Origin: Campylobacteraceae bacterium | Lineage (GTDB): Bacteria > Campylobacterota > Campylobacteria > Campylobacterales > Sulfurovaceae | Direction: 5' to 3' | Assembly (NCBI GenBank): GCA_027035765.1 | Contig: JALVUD010000020.1 | Location: 1-33,754 of the forward strand | DNA: 33,754 nt | Program-made: the position numbers and the translations under genes | The notes under the pieces: model-generated | Told to the model about the DNA's origin: nothing | What the model saw: only the letters and a program-made list of their open reading frames with translations | The model's database searches: none | Shown here: positions 15,949 to 24,844 of the stretch, piece by piece | Layout: each line of letters begins with the position of its first letter | How positions within the stretch are numbered: the first letter of the stretch is position 1

Positions 15949-16995
15949 CTAGGCTTTGCCTTTGGCCGACTGGATGGAGTGGATATAGCGGTAGTCGATG
16001 GCGATCTTCTTCTCCTTCGGGAGAGCCCGGGTGAGACGTTCCAGCATCCCTTCGAAGTCCTCAAAAAGATAGTTGGCCATGGAGCCGGGGATGGGGTTGA
16101 TCTCGTTGAGATAGACCTCGGACCCCACGACAAAAAAGTCACAGCGGATCAGACTCCCCCGAAAAAGAGGATCGTAGATCTTTTTGAAAGCCGTTTCCAG
16201 CTTTTCCTTAAGCGGAGCATCGATGACCGCCTCCCTCACCCGGGAGTCCCGGGAGAAGTCCCGGTACTTCTTGTCAAAATCGAGAAACTCCTCTTTTTGG
16301 GGCTCCTCTACCAGGGAGAGCTCCCAGGCGGAGGTTTTGCAGCCGGCCAGGTTGTATTCGACGATCCCTTCGACAAAGGGCTCCACAATCACCTGCTCGT
16401 CAAACTCAAAGGCCACATCCAGTGCGTAATCCAGCTCCGACGTCTCCCGGACCACACTGACGCCGATGGAGCTGCCCAGATGCACCGGCTTGACGATCAG
16501 GGGAAAATCCAGATCTACCGTGCGTTCTCCCCCCTTCTGCAGCAGGCGATACTCCAGGGTCTCGATTCCCAGCGAGTGGGCCAGGAGTTTGGTGTTGAGC
16601 TTGCTGTAGCTCAACACCGAAGCCTCGATCCTCGGGCCGATGTAGGGGACGGCGAAAAACTCCATCATCCCCGCGATCTTGCCGTCTTCGCCGTCACGGC
16701 CGTGGATCAGATTGAGCAGCACGTCGAAGGCCACCGGCTTGCGCCCGCCCAGCAATCCTCCGGCGGCGAAGAAACCGCCGTGTTCCAGGGTCAGCTTCTT
16801 TCCTTTTTTATAGTCACCGGAACTGAAAGTCTTGGAAGTCATCTTTTCGCCGTCGATCAGATAGAACTCCCGTTCGCTGTCGACAAAGATAAAGAGGAGT
16901 GACGATCGCTTCAGAACCTTTTTGAGGGTGATAGCACTGACGATGCTGATCTCATGCTCGAAACTCGATCCGCCGAAGAGAATGGCCAGGGTCAT
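15949..16995 (-). CDS. ddl: D-alanine--D-alanine ligase
   Basis: A 348-aa ATP-grasp enzyme making D-Ala-D-Ala for peptidoglycan in the cytoplasm. Motifs: LFGGSSFEHEISIVSA at the N terminus, NLIHGRDGEDGKIAG, LIVKPVHLGSSIGVSVV (ATP-binding loop) and metal-binding YLNEINPIPGSMANYLFED near the C terminus. Length is normal for the family. The AAAGG ribosome site is about 8 bases from the ATG. It is the last of a minus-strand group with the ComEA-like gene upstream. Confidence 0.97.
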   Translation of the reverse strand: MTLAILFGGSSFEHEISIVSAITLKKVLKRSSLLFIFVDSEREFYLIDGEKMTSKTFSSGDYKKGKKLTLEHGGFFAAGGLLGGRKPVAFDVLLNLIHGRDGEDGKIAGMMEFFAVPYIGPRIEASVLSYSKLNTKLLAHSLGIETLEYRLLQKGGERTVDLDFPLIVKPVHLGSSIGVSVVRETSELDYALDVAFEFDEQVIVEPFVEGIVEYNLAGCKTSAWELSLVEEPQKEEFLDFDKKYRDFSRDSRVREAVIDAPLKEKLETAFKKIYDPLFRGSLIRCDFFVVGSEVYLNEINPIPGSMANYLFEDFEGMLERLTRALPKEKKIAIDYRYIHSIQSAKGKA

Positions 16996-17121
16996 GACTG
17001 CTTACCTTTCCGTAACTTTCCCCACCGGGAAATTGATACGCTATTTTAGCATTGATTGGTTTCGAGACTCATGGAGGAGTGACGGAGGCCCAGGCCGGGA
17101 GGATGGCCAGGAAGAGGTGAT

Positions 17122-17781
17122 CTACTTCTTTTTCTTCTTATTCTTTTTTTTGTCGGAAGATTTTTTACCCTTTTTGGATCCACTCTTTTTCTTTGATTTG
17201 GCGGCCTCTTTCGCCTCTTTCTTCTTGGCTTTGGCCTCTTTTTTCTTTTCGCTGGCCTTGGCCCGGCTCTTTTTGGCCTTGGCCTGACTCTCTTTCATCT
17301 TGGCCTTGTCCTTCTTCAGCCGCTTCTCATCTTCTGCCACTTTTTTCTCAAGCTTGGCGGCTTTTTTGGTATCGCCGCTCTTTTTAGCCGCTTTCAGGGC
17401 CGCTTTGTCTTTCTTGAGTTTCTCCTTCTCCTTGGAGAGCTTCCCTTTCATCTTGTCAGCTTTGACCTTGGATTTCTCAGCCTTTTTGGCATGCTTTTTG
17501 GCATCCATACCTGCTTTTTTTGCCACACGCTTCTTCTGTTTGGCCTCGCTGACCTTGACGTTTTTGTAGACATTATCAGCGATTTCAGGCCCGATACCGG
17601 GGACCTGCATCAGATCTTCACGGTTTTTGATCCGATGTTTCTTGCGGTATTTGACGATGGCGGCGGCTTTGACCGGCCCGATCCCCTTGATGCTCATCAG
17701 CTCCTCCTGGGAGGCAGTCTGGGGGTTGAGGCCGAAGGCCAGGCCGATACTGAGGGTCAGAAGTACGAGAAGTTTTCTCAT
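17122..17781 (-). CDS. ComEA-like helix-hairpin-helix protein with long H1-like basic tail
   Basis: 219 aa from the ATG at 17781, which has AAAGGA upstream and begins a signal peptide (MRKLLVLLTLSIGLAFG). A longer frame to 17922 would bury that signal. Residues about 18-75 are a ComEA domain with two hairpin motifs, MSIKGIGPVKAA and MQVPGIGPEIAD, which bind the DNA backbone. From about residue 76 to the end the protein is almost only Lys, Ala, Glu, Asp and Ser, without aromatic residues, and ends in KKKNKKKKK. Short ComEA proteins act in DNA uptake at the outer face of the inner membrane; a DNA- or wall-binding role of the tail is inferred. A spurious frame is unlikely given the signal peptide and HhH motifs. 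Confidence 0.85.
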   Translation of the reverse strand: MRKLLVLLTLSIGLAFGLNPQTASQEELMSIKGIGPVKAAAIVKYRKKHRIKNREDLMQVPGIGPEIADNVYKNVKVSEAKQKKRVAKKAGMDAKKHAKKAEKSKVKADKMKGKLSKEKEKLKKDKAALKAAKKSGDTKKAAKLEKKVAEDEKRLKKDKAKMKESQAKAKKSRAKASEKKKEAKAKKKEAKEAAKSKKKSGSKKGKKSSDKKKNKKKKK

Positions 17782-17802
17782 GGCTTTCCTTTCTGTCAAT
17801 AA

Positions 17803-17818
17803 TGATAGGATCATTATA
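17803..17818 (-). promoter_or_regulatory. Candidate promoter and operator of the ComEA-like gene
   Basis: A perfect TATAAT on the minus strand at 17813-17818 is overlapped by a small palindrome ATGAT-AGG-ATCAT (17803-17815), about 25-35 bases before the start codon. This suggests the gene has its own promoter rather than depending on carA. Confidence 0.4.
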
Positions 17819-17864
17819 ATCAGAAAAAGCGGAGATTTCGTTGAATATTCCGAATCATCCGAGG

Positions 17865-18194
17865 TTAAATCAGCCAGTTCTGCATCCCAAAGCTCTCCTC
17901 GTTCACCGGCATCGACTTCCATCCGCCGCTTTCCAGCACCATGACTTTGCCGCCGAAATACCCCGCAGCGTATCGTTCGAAGTAAATGGGAAAGCCACCG
18001 GCCCGGAAAGCGGCGAAGATCTCCTCGGGATTCTCCGGATGCCGGTAGGAGGTAAAATTGAGTGAGTGGATCGCCCGCAGGGTCTCGTGCAGATTCTCAT
18101 TCCGGTGAAGACGGGGACTCAGGAGATACCAGGCGGGATAGCTGACGACAGGATCCTCCAGAAGTTCGTGAAGGTAAAGGCGGGATTTTTTCAT
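17865..18194 (-). CDS. Hypothetical protein, 109 aa
   Basis: I do not recognise a family. The protein (MKKSRLYLHELLEDPVVSYP...) is soluble, without signal or helix, and rich in aromatic residues, with motifs SLNFTSYRHPENPEEIFAAF and ESFGMQNWLI. It lies 56 bases downstream of carA on the same strand and ends 83 bases before the ComEA-like gene. The ribosome site is weak (AGAAG). Codon use is like its neighbours, which supports a real gene. Confidence 0.6.
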   Translation of the reverse strand: MKKSRLYLHELLEDPVVSYPAWYLLSPRLHRNENLHETLRAIHSLNFTSYRHPENPEEIFAAFRAGGFPIYFERYAAGYFGGKVMVLESGGWKSMPVNEESFGMQNWLI

Positions 18195-18233
18195 GAACTT
18201 CTATCGAGTTTTCAGATTCCGAATACTTTACTA

Positions 18234-18252
18234 GAACCCAAATTTTGGGTTC
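18234..18252. repeat. Inverted repeat at the carA stop codon
   Basis: Arms GAACCCAAA and TTTGGGTTC with one central base overlap the end of carA. The sequence after it in the carA direction (TAGTAAAG) is not a T-run, so it is at best a weak terminator or attenuating hairpin before the next gene. Confidence 0.4.
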
Positions 18253-19369
18253 AAAGCATCTCGTAGAAGGTTTTGAAGATATAGGCGCTCTCGTGGGGAC
18301 CGGGGCTCGCTTCGGGGTGGTGCTGCACCGACATCACCGGCTCATCTTTGTAGCGGACCCCTTCGACGGTGTTGTCGAAGAGGTTGACGTGAGTCACCTC
18401 CGCCACCTCGGTGATGGTGTCGGGGACGTTGTAGTTGTGGTTCTGGGCGGTGATCTCCACGGCGCCGGTCTGGAGGTTTTTGACCGGATGGTTGCCGCCG
18501 TGATGACCGAACTTGAGCTTGTAGGTATCGTAGCCGTGGGCGATGGAGAGCATCTGGTGTCCCAGGCAGATCCCGAACATCGGGATCTTCGCCTCCAGGA
18601 GCTTTTGGGTGCGCTCCTTCTCCTCGGAGAGGATCAACGGATCCCCGGGACCGTTGGAGAGGAAGACCCCGTCGATCTCTCCGGCTTTGAAGCGCTCGAT
18701 CACCTCTTCGGCGGGGGTGTCGTTGGGGATCACCTCTACCTGCATTCCGGCGTGGGTCAGTTCGTTGAGGATGTTGCGTTTGATCCCGAAATCGTAGGCG
18801 ACGATCTTTTTGTCTGTTTTGGGTTCTTCGTAGCGGAAGGTCCGGGCATCGTAACGACCGGCCTGATGCACGTAGGGTTCGTCGGTGCTCACCTCTTCGA
18901 TATAGTTGATCTCCTCGATGCGGGGAGCGGCGGCCAACATCCCGGCCAACTCTTCCCGGTCATGGATCTCCGTGGAGGCGATCATCTCCATGGCCCCCTG
19001 GGTCCGGAGCATCCGGGTCAGGTAGCGGGTGTCGATGTCGCAGATCCCCATGACGCCGAAACGTTTCAGCAGCACATCGAGGCTCTCCTCGCTGCGGAAG
19101 TTGGAGGGGCGTTTCTGGTACTGCCGGACGATGACCCCTTTGCAGAAGGCCCCCCGGCTCTCCATATCCTGGGCGTTGCAGCCCACGTTGCCGATCTCGG
19201 GCATCGTAAAGGTGACGAACTGCCCGGCATAGCTGGGATCGGTGACGATCTCCTGATAGCCGGTCATGGAAGTGTTGAAAACCACCTCCCCGACCGCCGT
19301 CCCCTCGGCCCCGAAACTCCGCGCCTCCAGAAAGAGCCCGTTCTCAAAATAAAGCGAAACCTTCTGCAT
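18251..19369 (-). CDS. carA: Carbamoyl-phosphate synthase small subunit
   Basis: 372 aa. The glutaminase subunit splits glutamine and passes ammonia to CarB for carbamoyl phosphate (arginine and pyrimidine synthesis). It begins MQKVSLYFENGLFLEARSFG. NTSMTGYQEIVTDPSYAGQ is the N-terminal domain signature. The class I amidotransferase site has the Cys of FGICLGHQML and the His/Glu of VQHHPEASPGP. The start at 19369 is chosen over 19426 because AAAGGA lies 6 bases upstream and family members begin here; the longer frame would run through a hairpin-containing leader. carB is not in the window, as is common when carA and carB are unlinked. Confidence 0.97.
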   Translation of the reverse strand: MQKVSLYFENGLFLEARSFGAEGTAVGEVVFNTSMTGYQEIVTDPSYAGQFVTFTMPEIGNVGCNAQDMESRGAFCKGVIVRQYQKRPSNFRSEESLDVLLKRFGVMGICDIDTRYLTRMLRTQGAMEMIASTEIHDREELAGMLAAAPRIEEINYIEEVSTDEPYVHQAGRYDARTFRYEEPKTDKKIVAYDFGIKRNILNELTHAGMQVEVIPNDTPAEEVIERFKAGEIDGVFLSNGPGDPLILSEEKERTQKLLEAKIPMFGICLGHQMLSIAHGYDTYKLKFGHHGGNHPVKNLQTGAVEITAQNHNYNVPDTITEVAEVTHVNLFDNTVEGVRYKDEPVMSVQHHPEASPGPHESAYIFKTFYEML

Positions 19370-19391
19370 CTCAATCCTTTTTGTAATCAAA

Positions 19392-19465
19392 GCGTTGCCG
19401 GGGCAACGCAAACCGAAGTTTCTCATTCTTCACTCTTCACTCTTCACTTCAAATGCGAAGCATTT
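19392..19465. repeat. Leader with two palindromes and heptanucleotide repeat before carA
   Basis: The DUF507-carA gap carries three elements: a perfect palindrome GCGTTGCCGGGGCAACGC (19392-19409), three tandem copies of CTTCACT (19428-19448) and a hairpin AAATGC-GAA-GCATTT (19451-19465) that reaches the DUF507 stop. The first palindrome is just upstream of the carA ribosome site and could act in attenuation or as an operator. Confidence 0.7.
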
Positions 19466-20016
19466 CAAAGCATTCCCCTCCGCTGAAGCTCCTCCCGGTA
19501 GAGGCGCTCGTAGAGCAGTTCGTAATCCTGAGATCCCGGGATCACCTCCCGCTCCATGTTGCGGATCTTGTTGTAGACGATGTCGTCGATCTCCTCGTAG
19601 GCATCGGCGAACTCTTTGAAGGCTTTGAAGATCACGTTTCTGACCTGGTTTTCGTTGACATCGTACTCGATGAGATAGTTTTCGTAGAGCTCGTCAAGGA
19701 TACGGTGAGAGAGGTCGTTGTAGCGGTCGTCGTAGTTCATGATCACCCCGTACTCGGGAGCCAGCTTCTTCTTGATCATGAAAAAGAGCTGCCGCTCGTC
19801 GGCGTGCTGGAACTCGATCTCGTCGTAGTTCTCGTCGATGATCTCCTTGACCTTCTCATCCAGGGCCCGCTCCTGCTGGAGATTCGCGTCGATCAGCTCC
19901 TTGACCTTCTCCCGGACGGCATCTTTGCCTTTGAGAAGCTTGACAAAAGGGGCGTTGGCCAGATCGATCGCCACTTTGCTCGCTACGTATCCGGTCTGTT
20001 GCGGTTTCAGTCTCAT
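19465..20016 (-). CDS. DUF507 family protein
   Basis: A 183-aa soluble, acidic, helical protein (MRLKPQQTGYVASKVAIDLANA..., ending DYELLYERLYREELQRRGML) matching the conserved DUF507 family found beside carA in Campylobacter and relatives. No catalytic motif or known function. The ribosome site is AGAAGGGG. A perfect TATAAT lies 34 bases upstream (20050-20055, minus strand), so it probably heads the DUF507-carA transcript. Confidence 0.88.
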   Translation of the reverse strand: MRLKPQQTGYVASKVAIDLANAPFVKLLKGKDAVREKVKELIDANLQQERALDEKVKEIIDENYDEIEFQHADERQLFFMIKKKLAPEYGVIMNYDDRYNDLSHRILDELYENYLIEYDVNENQVRNVIFKAFKEFADAYEEIDDIVYNKIRNMEREVIPGSQDYELLYERLYREELQRRGML

Positions 20017-20049
20017 AATTCCCCTTCTCTACTCGAATATCATTATCAA

Positions 20050-20055
20050 ATTATA
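20050..20055 (-). promoter_or_regulatory. Candidate -10 box of DUF507-carA
   Basis: A perfect TATAAT on the minus strand, 33 bases before the DUF507 ATG. No -35 is clear. Confidence 0.45.
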
Positions 20056-20138
20056 ACCAGTTGCATCTGCCATCCCGACCAATAATGCACTGGAACCTGC
20101 TCAAATGTTATTGAACCCTCTAAATAACGTCCAAGAGA

Positions 20139-20223
20139 GGTTTCACTCGATGGCGACAAAGGAGCGCCCAACCCGTGTAACGGGCGCTTGCGTTCGCGAC
20201 TGCCAGAGCTATCGAGTGAAACC
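20139..20223. other. 85-bp structured element of unknown kind
   Basis: Perfect 13-bp inverted arms (GGTTTCACTCGAT at 20139-20151, ATCGAGTGAAACC at 20211-20223) enclose about 59 bases that contain a second perfect stem, GCGCCC (20164-20169) with GGGCGC (20182-20187). It sits in the 259-bp gap between purA and DUF507. It could be a small structured RNA, a terminator-like structure or a small mobile palindrome. No T-run follows on either side. Next to it are a short stem GTTTT-CCAG-AAAAC and two tandem ATTAACT heptamers (20248-20261). Confidence 0.6.
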
Positions 20224-20275
20224 GGTTGTTTTCCAGAAAACTCAATTATTAACTATTAACTGACGATTGTTCGCT

Positions 20276-21529
20276 TCAGCGGACGATCGTATCTTCCCGC
20301 TCCGGTGAGGTGGAGATGATCCCGATCCGGCAGCCGATCATCTTCTCCAGCTCCGAGATATACTCTCTGGCGGCTTCAGGCAGCTCCTCAAAGCTCCGGG
20401 CGCCGCAGCTGCGCTCCCAGCCCCGAAAGACCCGGTAGACCGGTTCCGCATCCTCCAGATCGTAGGGGACGTAGTCGATCTCCTCCCCGTGGACCCGGTA
20501 GGCGACGCAGACCTTGACTTCGTCGAAGCCGTCCAGTACATCCAGCTTCATCAAAGCCACCTGATCCGCTCCGTTGATCCGCACCGCATGGCGCATCGCC
20601 ACAGCGTCGAACCAGCCGCAGCGGCGGGGCCGGCCAGTGGTGGTGCCGTATTCGTGGCCGTTGTCCCGCAGCCGCTGTCCCGCCTCCCCGAAATCCTCGC
20701 TGGGGAAGGGACCGTTGCCCACCCGGGTGCAGTAGGCCTTGGCGATGCCGGTGACCCGGCCGATATCCTTGGGGTTGAGCCCCAGGCCGCTGCAGGCACC
20801 CGCGCTGACAGTAGTGGAGCTGGTGACATAGGGGTAGGTGCCGTGGTCGATGTCGAGCATCGTCCCCTGAGCTCCCTCCAGAAGCATCCGTTTCCCCTCC
20901 TCCAGGGCTTTCCAGACCAGCAGCGTCGTATCGGTGATGTAGGGCTCCAGGACCTCTTGGTACTCCGTCAGCTGATGGAAGAGCTCCTGCTCCTCGGGAG
21001 TCTCCACCCCCATCGCTTCGAAAACAGGACGGTTCATGGCGAAGTAGGCCATAATCTTGTCGGTCAGTTTCCTGGGATCATGGAGCTCCCCGACCCTATG
21101 GCCCACCCGGGCGACCTTGTCCCCGTAGGCGGGGCCGATCCCCTTGCCGGTAGTGCCGATGGCTTTGTCACCCTTCATCCGCTCCCGGGCCTGGTCGATC
21201 GCCGCATGATAGGGCAGCAGCAGATGGGCCTTGTCGGAGATGTAAAGACGCCCCCGCAGGTCGCCGAACTGGCGCATCTCCTCGATGAAATCGACCGGAG
21301 AGAGGACCACGCCGTTGCCCACGATATTGACGGCCTCGGGGTTGAGGACCCCCGAAGGGATCAGATGCAGGGCGTAGGTTTTGTCGCCGACGACGATGGT
21401 GTGGCCGGCGTTGTGGCCGCCGGCGAAGCGACAGACATAGTCGTGGGTCTGGGCCATATGGTCGACGATCTTGCCCTTGCCTTCGTCACCCCATTGCAAT
21501 CCGACGATCAGATCGGCTTGGTTTCTCAT
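20276..21529 (-). CDS. purA: Adenylosuccinate synthetase
   Basis: 417 aa, normal length. It joins IMP and aspartate with GTP to make adenylosuccinate for AMP synthesis. Signatures: [15 protein letters not shown] at the N terminus (GTP loop and catalytic Asp), [47 protein letters not shown] and [13 protein letters not shown]. Its ATG overlaps the hisZ stop (ATGA), the last gene of the aminotransferase-hisZ-purA run. Confidence 0.98.
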   Translation of the reverse strand: MRNQADLIVGLQWGDEGKGKIVDHMAQTHDYVCRFAGGHNAGHTIVVGDKTYALHLIPSGVLNPEAVNIVGNGVVLSPVDFIEEMRQFGDLRGRLYISDKAHLLLPYHAAIDQARERMKGDKAIGTTGKGIGPAYGDKVARVGHRVGELHDPRKLTDKIMAYFAMNRPVFEAMGVETPEEQELFHQLTEYQEVLEPYITDTTLLVWKALEEGKRMLLEGAQGTMLDIDHGTYPYVTSSTTVSAGACSGLGLNPKDIGRVTGIAKAYCTRVGNGPFPSEDFGEAGQRLRDNGHEYGTTTGRPRRCGWFDAVAMRHAVRINGADQVALMKLDVLDGFDEVKVCVAYRVHGEEIDYVPYDLEDAEPVYRVFRGWERSCGARSFEELPEAAREYISELEKMIGCRIGIISTSPEREDTIVR

Positions 21530-22377
21530 GCATTCCCTTTTGTCATTTTTTCTGCGATGCAGGCATCGGTCATCAGCGCAAAGCCCGCCGAGCGCACGCC
21601 GTCGATCCGGTAGCTTCCTCCGGTGGCAAAGAGGGTATTGCCCTCATAGAGCCGAAAGAGCAGCGAATCGTAGTAGCGCAGTTTGGCATAGTAGAGCGGC
21701 GCCACCACCAGAGGACGGTAGGCGATCCCCTCGACGGCCAGGCGGATCCTCTCCAGCTCCTCCGCCAGATCCTCGGGGTAGAGGCTCAGATCCTCCAGAT
21801 CCTCCGCCCGGTGGATCCGCACCAGAGCCTCCAGCCAGGAGTGGCCGGTATCGAGAATCCGCTGGATGTGCATCGTCTTGAGATCCTCCAGGGCCACGCC
21901 GTAGCGTTCACTCAGAAGTCTGGGGATGGCGATGTTGGCCACCTGGAGCAGGGGACGAATCTCCAGCCGTTCCAGCAGCGTCGTAGCGTCAGCGGCCACC
22001 CGGGCAAACTCCCCGCCCAGAAACTCGGCGCCGATCTGATACTGCTCCCGGGTGGGGAAACGATAGACCGGCTGGATATAGAACCACTGCTTCGAATCGG
22101 TACTCCGCCCCAGGCGTTTGGTGGCGATACGCACCACGTCGGCGGTGGAGTCGGCCCGCAGACTCACTTCGTGGTTGTCGGTGTCGTTGAGGCGGATCAG
22201 CGCCTTGGGATCGTCGAAGCTCTCATGCTGATGGTAGGAAAAGAGCGGTGTTACCATCTCCCGGTAGCCCCGCTCCTCCAGAAACTCGGCGGCCCGGTTC
22301 TCGATCCGGCGCTTGAGGCGGGCACTCTCGCCGAAATAGAGCCGGCTGCCGCTAGGGATTTCGTGTTCGAAGATCAT
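21526..22377 (-). CDS. hisZ: ATP phosphoribosyltransferase regulatory subunit (HisZ-like)
   Basis: A 283-aa class II aminoacyl-tRNA synthetase-like core related to HisRS but without its anticodon domain. [26 protein letters not shown] matches motif 1, [15 protein letters not shown] and [21 protein letters not shown] motif 2, and [17 protein letters not shown] the C-terminal motif. HisZ activates short-form HisG in histidine synthesis. A short-form hisG would be expected elsewhere in the genome. It overlaps neighbouring genes by ATGA on both sides. Confidence 0.88.
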   Translation of the reverse strand: MIFEHEIPSGSRLYFGESARLKRRIENRAAEFLEERGYREMVTPLFSYHQHESFDDPKALIRLNDTDNHEVSLRADSTADVVRIATKRLGRSTDSKQWFYIQPVYRFPTREQYQIGAEFLGGEFARVAADATTLLERLEIRPLLQVANIAIPRLLSERYGVALEDLKTMHIQRILDTGHSWLEALVRIHRAEDLEDLSLYPEDLAEELERIRLAVEGIAYRPLVVAPLYYAKLRYYDSLLFRLYEGNTLFATGGSYRIDGVRSAGFALMTDACIAEKMTKGNA

Positions 22378-23507
22378 GCGCCCTCCGCGGCTTTGGCCAG
22401 CATCGTTTTGAAGTAGGTCTCGTTCCAGATCCTGACGGCGGTCCCGTCAAAGGGGCGGCGCCCCAGCTTGGCCAGGGCCAGCTCCACGGCGTTGACCACC
22501 CAGCTCATCTCGTAGGGTTCGATGAGCCCCATCTGGTTGATCCGGAAAATTTTGCCTTTGAGGTGGTCCTGCCCGCCGGCGACGTTGACATCGAAGTCGT
22601 TCTTGAGGAGGCTGCGAATGGCGTTGGCATCGGGGTCGTCGATGGTGGTCATGGAGCGGGCGGGGGTTTTGGGGTAGCTGTGCAACCCGATCGCCTCCAG
22701 GGCGAAGCGGGTCGCCTTGGCCCGACGGGCGGTGTCGCAGTAGAGTTTGCCCAGGCCGCCGCGCTTTTCGATCGCTTCGAGGATCGCCCGCAGACCGATG
22801 ATCAGGGTCGTCGGCGCCGTATAGGCGGTGGTGTTCTGGCGCTGTTTTTTGATCTCGGAAGCGAGGTTGAAGTAGTAGCCCTTCCCTTCTCCGATCTTCT
22901 CCACCGCGGCGTCGCTCAGGCCCAGGATCGCCAGGCCGGGAGGAAGCATCAGCGCCTTTTGGCTCCCGGCGATGAGGGCGTCGATGTGGGTGGTGTCGAT
23001 CCGCTCGACCCCCACGGCGGTGATCCCGTCGGCGATCACCATCACCTCGGGGCGCTCCGCTTTGACGGCGGCGGCAATCTCCTCCACCGGATGGCGCAGG
23101 CCGCCGGCCGATTCGCTTATCTGGATCGCCAGCGCGTCGATCTCGGGATCGGTGCGCAGGGCTTCCAGCACCTCCTCGACGGTGGCGGGGGTATCCCACT
23201 CATGGACGATCTCGGTATTGGCCAGACCGTGAGCCCGGGCGATCAGTCCGAAACGCTGACCGAACTTCCCGGCGTTGACGTTGAGGAGTTTGCGCCGGCA
23301 GAGATTGACCACCGCCGCCTCCATGGCACCGGTGCCGCTGGAGGCCAGCATCACCACCTCATCGGTAGCCATCAGTTCAAAGAGTTTCGTCCGCGCCTCG
23401 GCGAAGATCGCCTCGAACTCCGGAGTCCGGTGGTGCAGAGTCGGCCCTGCCATGGCCAGACGGACCGATTCGGGGACGGGGGTGGGACCGGGGGTAAAGA
23501 GGAGCAT
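22374..23507 (-). CDS. Class V pyridoxal-phosphate aminotransferase
   Basis: A 377-aa fold-type I enzyme of the serine/alanine-glyoxylate aminotransferase group. It starts LLFTPGPTPVPESVRLAM; D160 in VMVIADGITAVG and K184 in GSQKALMLPPG are the PLP-ring and Schiff-base residues, and FRINQMG lies near the end. In this phylum such proteins are often named soluble hydrogenase subunit or phosphoserine aminotransferase; the exact amino donor cannot be read from sequence. It heads a tightly overlapped operon with hisZ and purA. AAGGA precedes its ATG and a TATAAT lies about 60 bases upstream. Confidence 0.87.
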   Translation of the reverse strand: MLLFTPGPTPVPESVRLAMAGPTLHHRTPEFEAIFAEARTKLFELMATDEVVMLASSGTGAMEAAVVNLCRRKLLNVNAGKFGQRFGLIARAHGLANTEIVHEWDTPATVEEVLEALRTDPEIDALAIQISESAGGLRHPVEEIAAAVKAERPEVMVIADGITAVGVERIDTTHIDALIAGSQKALMLPPGLAILGLSDAAVEKIGEGKGYYFNLASEIKKQRQNTTAYTAPTTLIIGLRAILEAIEKRGGLGKLYCDTARRAKATRFALEAIGLHSYPKTPARSMTTIDDPDANAIRSLLKNDFDVNVAGGQDHLKGKIFRINQMGLIEPYEMSWVVNAVELALAKLGRRPFDGTAVRIWNETYFKTMLAKAAEGA

Positions 23508-23565
23508 AGCCTATCCTTGCGTCAAAGTTCACCCTGCGGAGCTTTCCTCAGGGCAAATGCGAAGG

Positions 23566-23571
23566 ATTATA
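23566..23571 (-). promoter_or_regulatory. Candidate -10 box of aminotransferase-hisZ-purA
   Basis: A perfect TATAAT on the minus strand, 58 bases upstream of the aminotransferase ATG, in the 110-bp gap after the histidine kinase gene. Confidence 0.45.
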
Positions 23572-23617
23572 TCCAAATGGGGGTTAAGAAGGGATGGATC
23601 CAAGACCCCGGCAGGGA

Positions 23618-24844
23618 TTACCCTTCCCGGTTCAATGGCCCGACAGTGAAGAGATTCTCCCCATTCTCGTGGCGGTAGCCCAGCTCCATCCCGTGGCGTT
23701 CCAGGATCTCGCGGACGATGTAGAGCCCCAGGCCGAAGCCCTCCTCTTTCGGCTCTGCATACTCCTGCCGGAAGGGTTCGGTGTAGTGTTCCAGGGGCCG
23801 TTTGAGCGGCGCCCCGAGGCTGCGGATCACCAGCAGGTCTCCTTCGAATCCGATGTGAGGATCGCGGCCGTATTTTCGGGCGTTGTCCAGGAGGTTTTTG
23901 ATAACGATTACCATCGCCTCCCGGTCGGCGAAGAGGGTCAGGTCCTCCGGGATCTCCATACCGACCCCCTTCGCTTCGCAGTAGAGCCGGCGGCACGCCT
24001 CCCGGGCCAGCTCCTTTACATTTAGTTCCTCCCGCTCGGCAAAGGGCTCCGATCCGGCGGCGATCCGCTCCACCTCCACCAGTTCGCCCAGAAGGATCGA
24101 GAGGCGCTGAAAGATCGTGCCGAGCATCCGGCGGGTCCGGGGTTCCTGACTCAGCTCCGCCAGGAGTTTGCCTTTGGTCACCGGGGTGTTGAGTTCATGG
24201 AGCAGGTTCCGCAGAAAGAGCCGCCGCGCCTCGCCGTAGCGCTTCAGACGCTCCACCGAATCGTAGAAGGCCCGGGCGATCCGGGAGATTTCGTCCTCTC
24301 CGCTGCGGAAACGCTCCGCATAGCGCAACGGCTCTCCCCGGCCGTAGCGACGGATATCCTCCTCCAGTCGCCGCATGGGACTGAGAGTCCGGCGCAGTGC
24401 CCAGTAGCTGAGGCTCAGAATCAGCAGGATCGCCCCCAGGAGCAGACCCGGGAGGAGATAGCGCCGAAGGGTATTCTGCCGGGCGTGGAGCAGCAGACGC
24501 TCCCGGGGCATGCGGATCAGGAGATAGACCTCTCCCCCGCGATGCAGAAGGCGTCGCGCAAAGCGACGCTTGTGCCCGCGGAGATTCGTCTGCCTCCCGT
24601 TACGGGGCAGGAGCCGGGCAGCCCGGGCTGGCGGAACCCGCTCCAGGTCCAGGGCCTGCAGCAGTGTGTCGGAGAGTTGGCCATCCCGGCGCAGCTCCTG
24701 GAGGATCAGGCGGCTTTTGAGGAGCAGCGCCATCCGGTCCCGATGCTCCAGCTGCCGGTAAAGAAGCCCCCCGGCGATGAGGGTGACGATCAGAGCCGTG
24801 GCGAAGAGAAGGTTGAGTTTGAAAAAGATGGAGTGGCGGTTCAT
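23618..24844 (-). CDS. ArsS-like sensor histidine kinase
   Basis: 408 aa. Two membrane helices (about 10-28 and 129-150) flank a short, very basic periplasmic loop of about 100 residues. A HAMP-like linker (RRTLSPMRRLEEDIRRYGRGE) follows, then the phosphoacceptor H216 in LLHELNTPVTKGKLLAEL, an N box with N317 and N321 (IVIKNLLDNARKYG) and a glycine box (EGFGLGLYIVREILERHG). The HELNTPVTKG text is characteristic of the ArsS group of Helicobacter and its relatives, where it senses acid. Its ATG abuts the regulator stop (TGAATG). With a metal-rich CpxP-like protein upstream, envelope or metal stress is a likely signal (inference). Confidence 0.9.
   Translation of the reverse strand: MNRHSIFFKLNLLFATALIVTLIAGGLLYRQLEHRDRMALLLKSRLILQELRRDGQLSDTLLQALDLERVPPARAARLLPRNGRQTNLRGHKRRFARRLLHRGGEVYLLIRMPRERLLLHARQNTLRRYLLPGLLLGAILLILSLSYWALRRTLSPMRRLEEDIRRYGRGEPLRYAERFRSGEDEISRIARAFYDSVERLKRYGEARRLFLRNLLHELNTPVTKGKLLAELSQEPRTRRMLGTIFQRLSILLGELVEVERIAAGSEPFAEREELNVKELAREACRRLYCEAKGVGMEIPEDLTLFADREAMVIVIKNLLDNARKYGRDPHIGFEGDLLVIRSLGAPLKRPLEHYTEPFRQEYAEPKEEGFGLGLYIVREILERHGMELGYRHENGENLFTVGPLNREG

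Noticed and set aside
18245-19486. A 413-codon plus-strand frame opposite carA
   Set aside because: Shadow of carA, with Gly/Asp/His/Val-biased text typical of an antisense frame.
20139-20223. Integron attC site
   Set aside because: There are paired stems, but the usual attC core triplets at both ends are not convincingly present and no gene cassette or integrase is nearby.
22563-23678. Long plus-strand frame opposite the aminotransferase
   Set aside because: Antisense shadow; the minus strand has clear PLP-enzyme motifs and operon overlaps.
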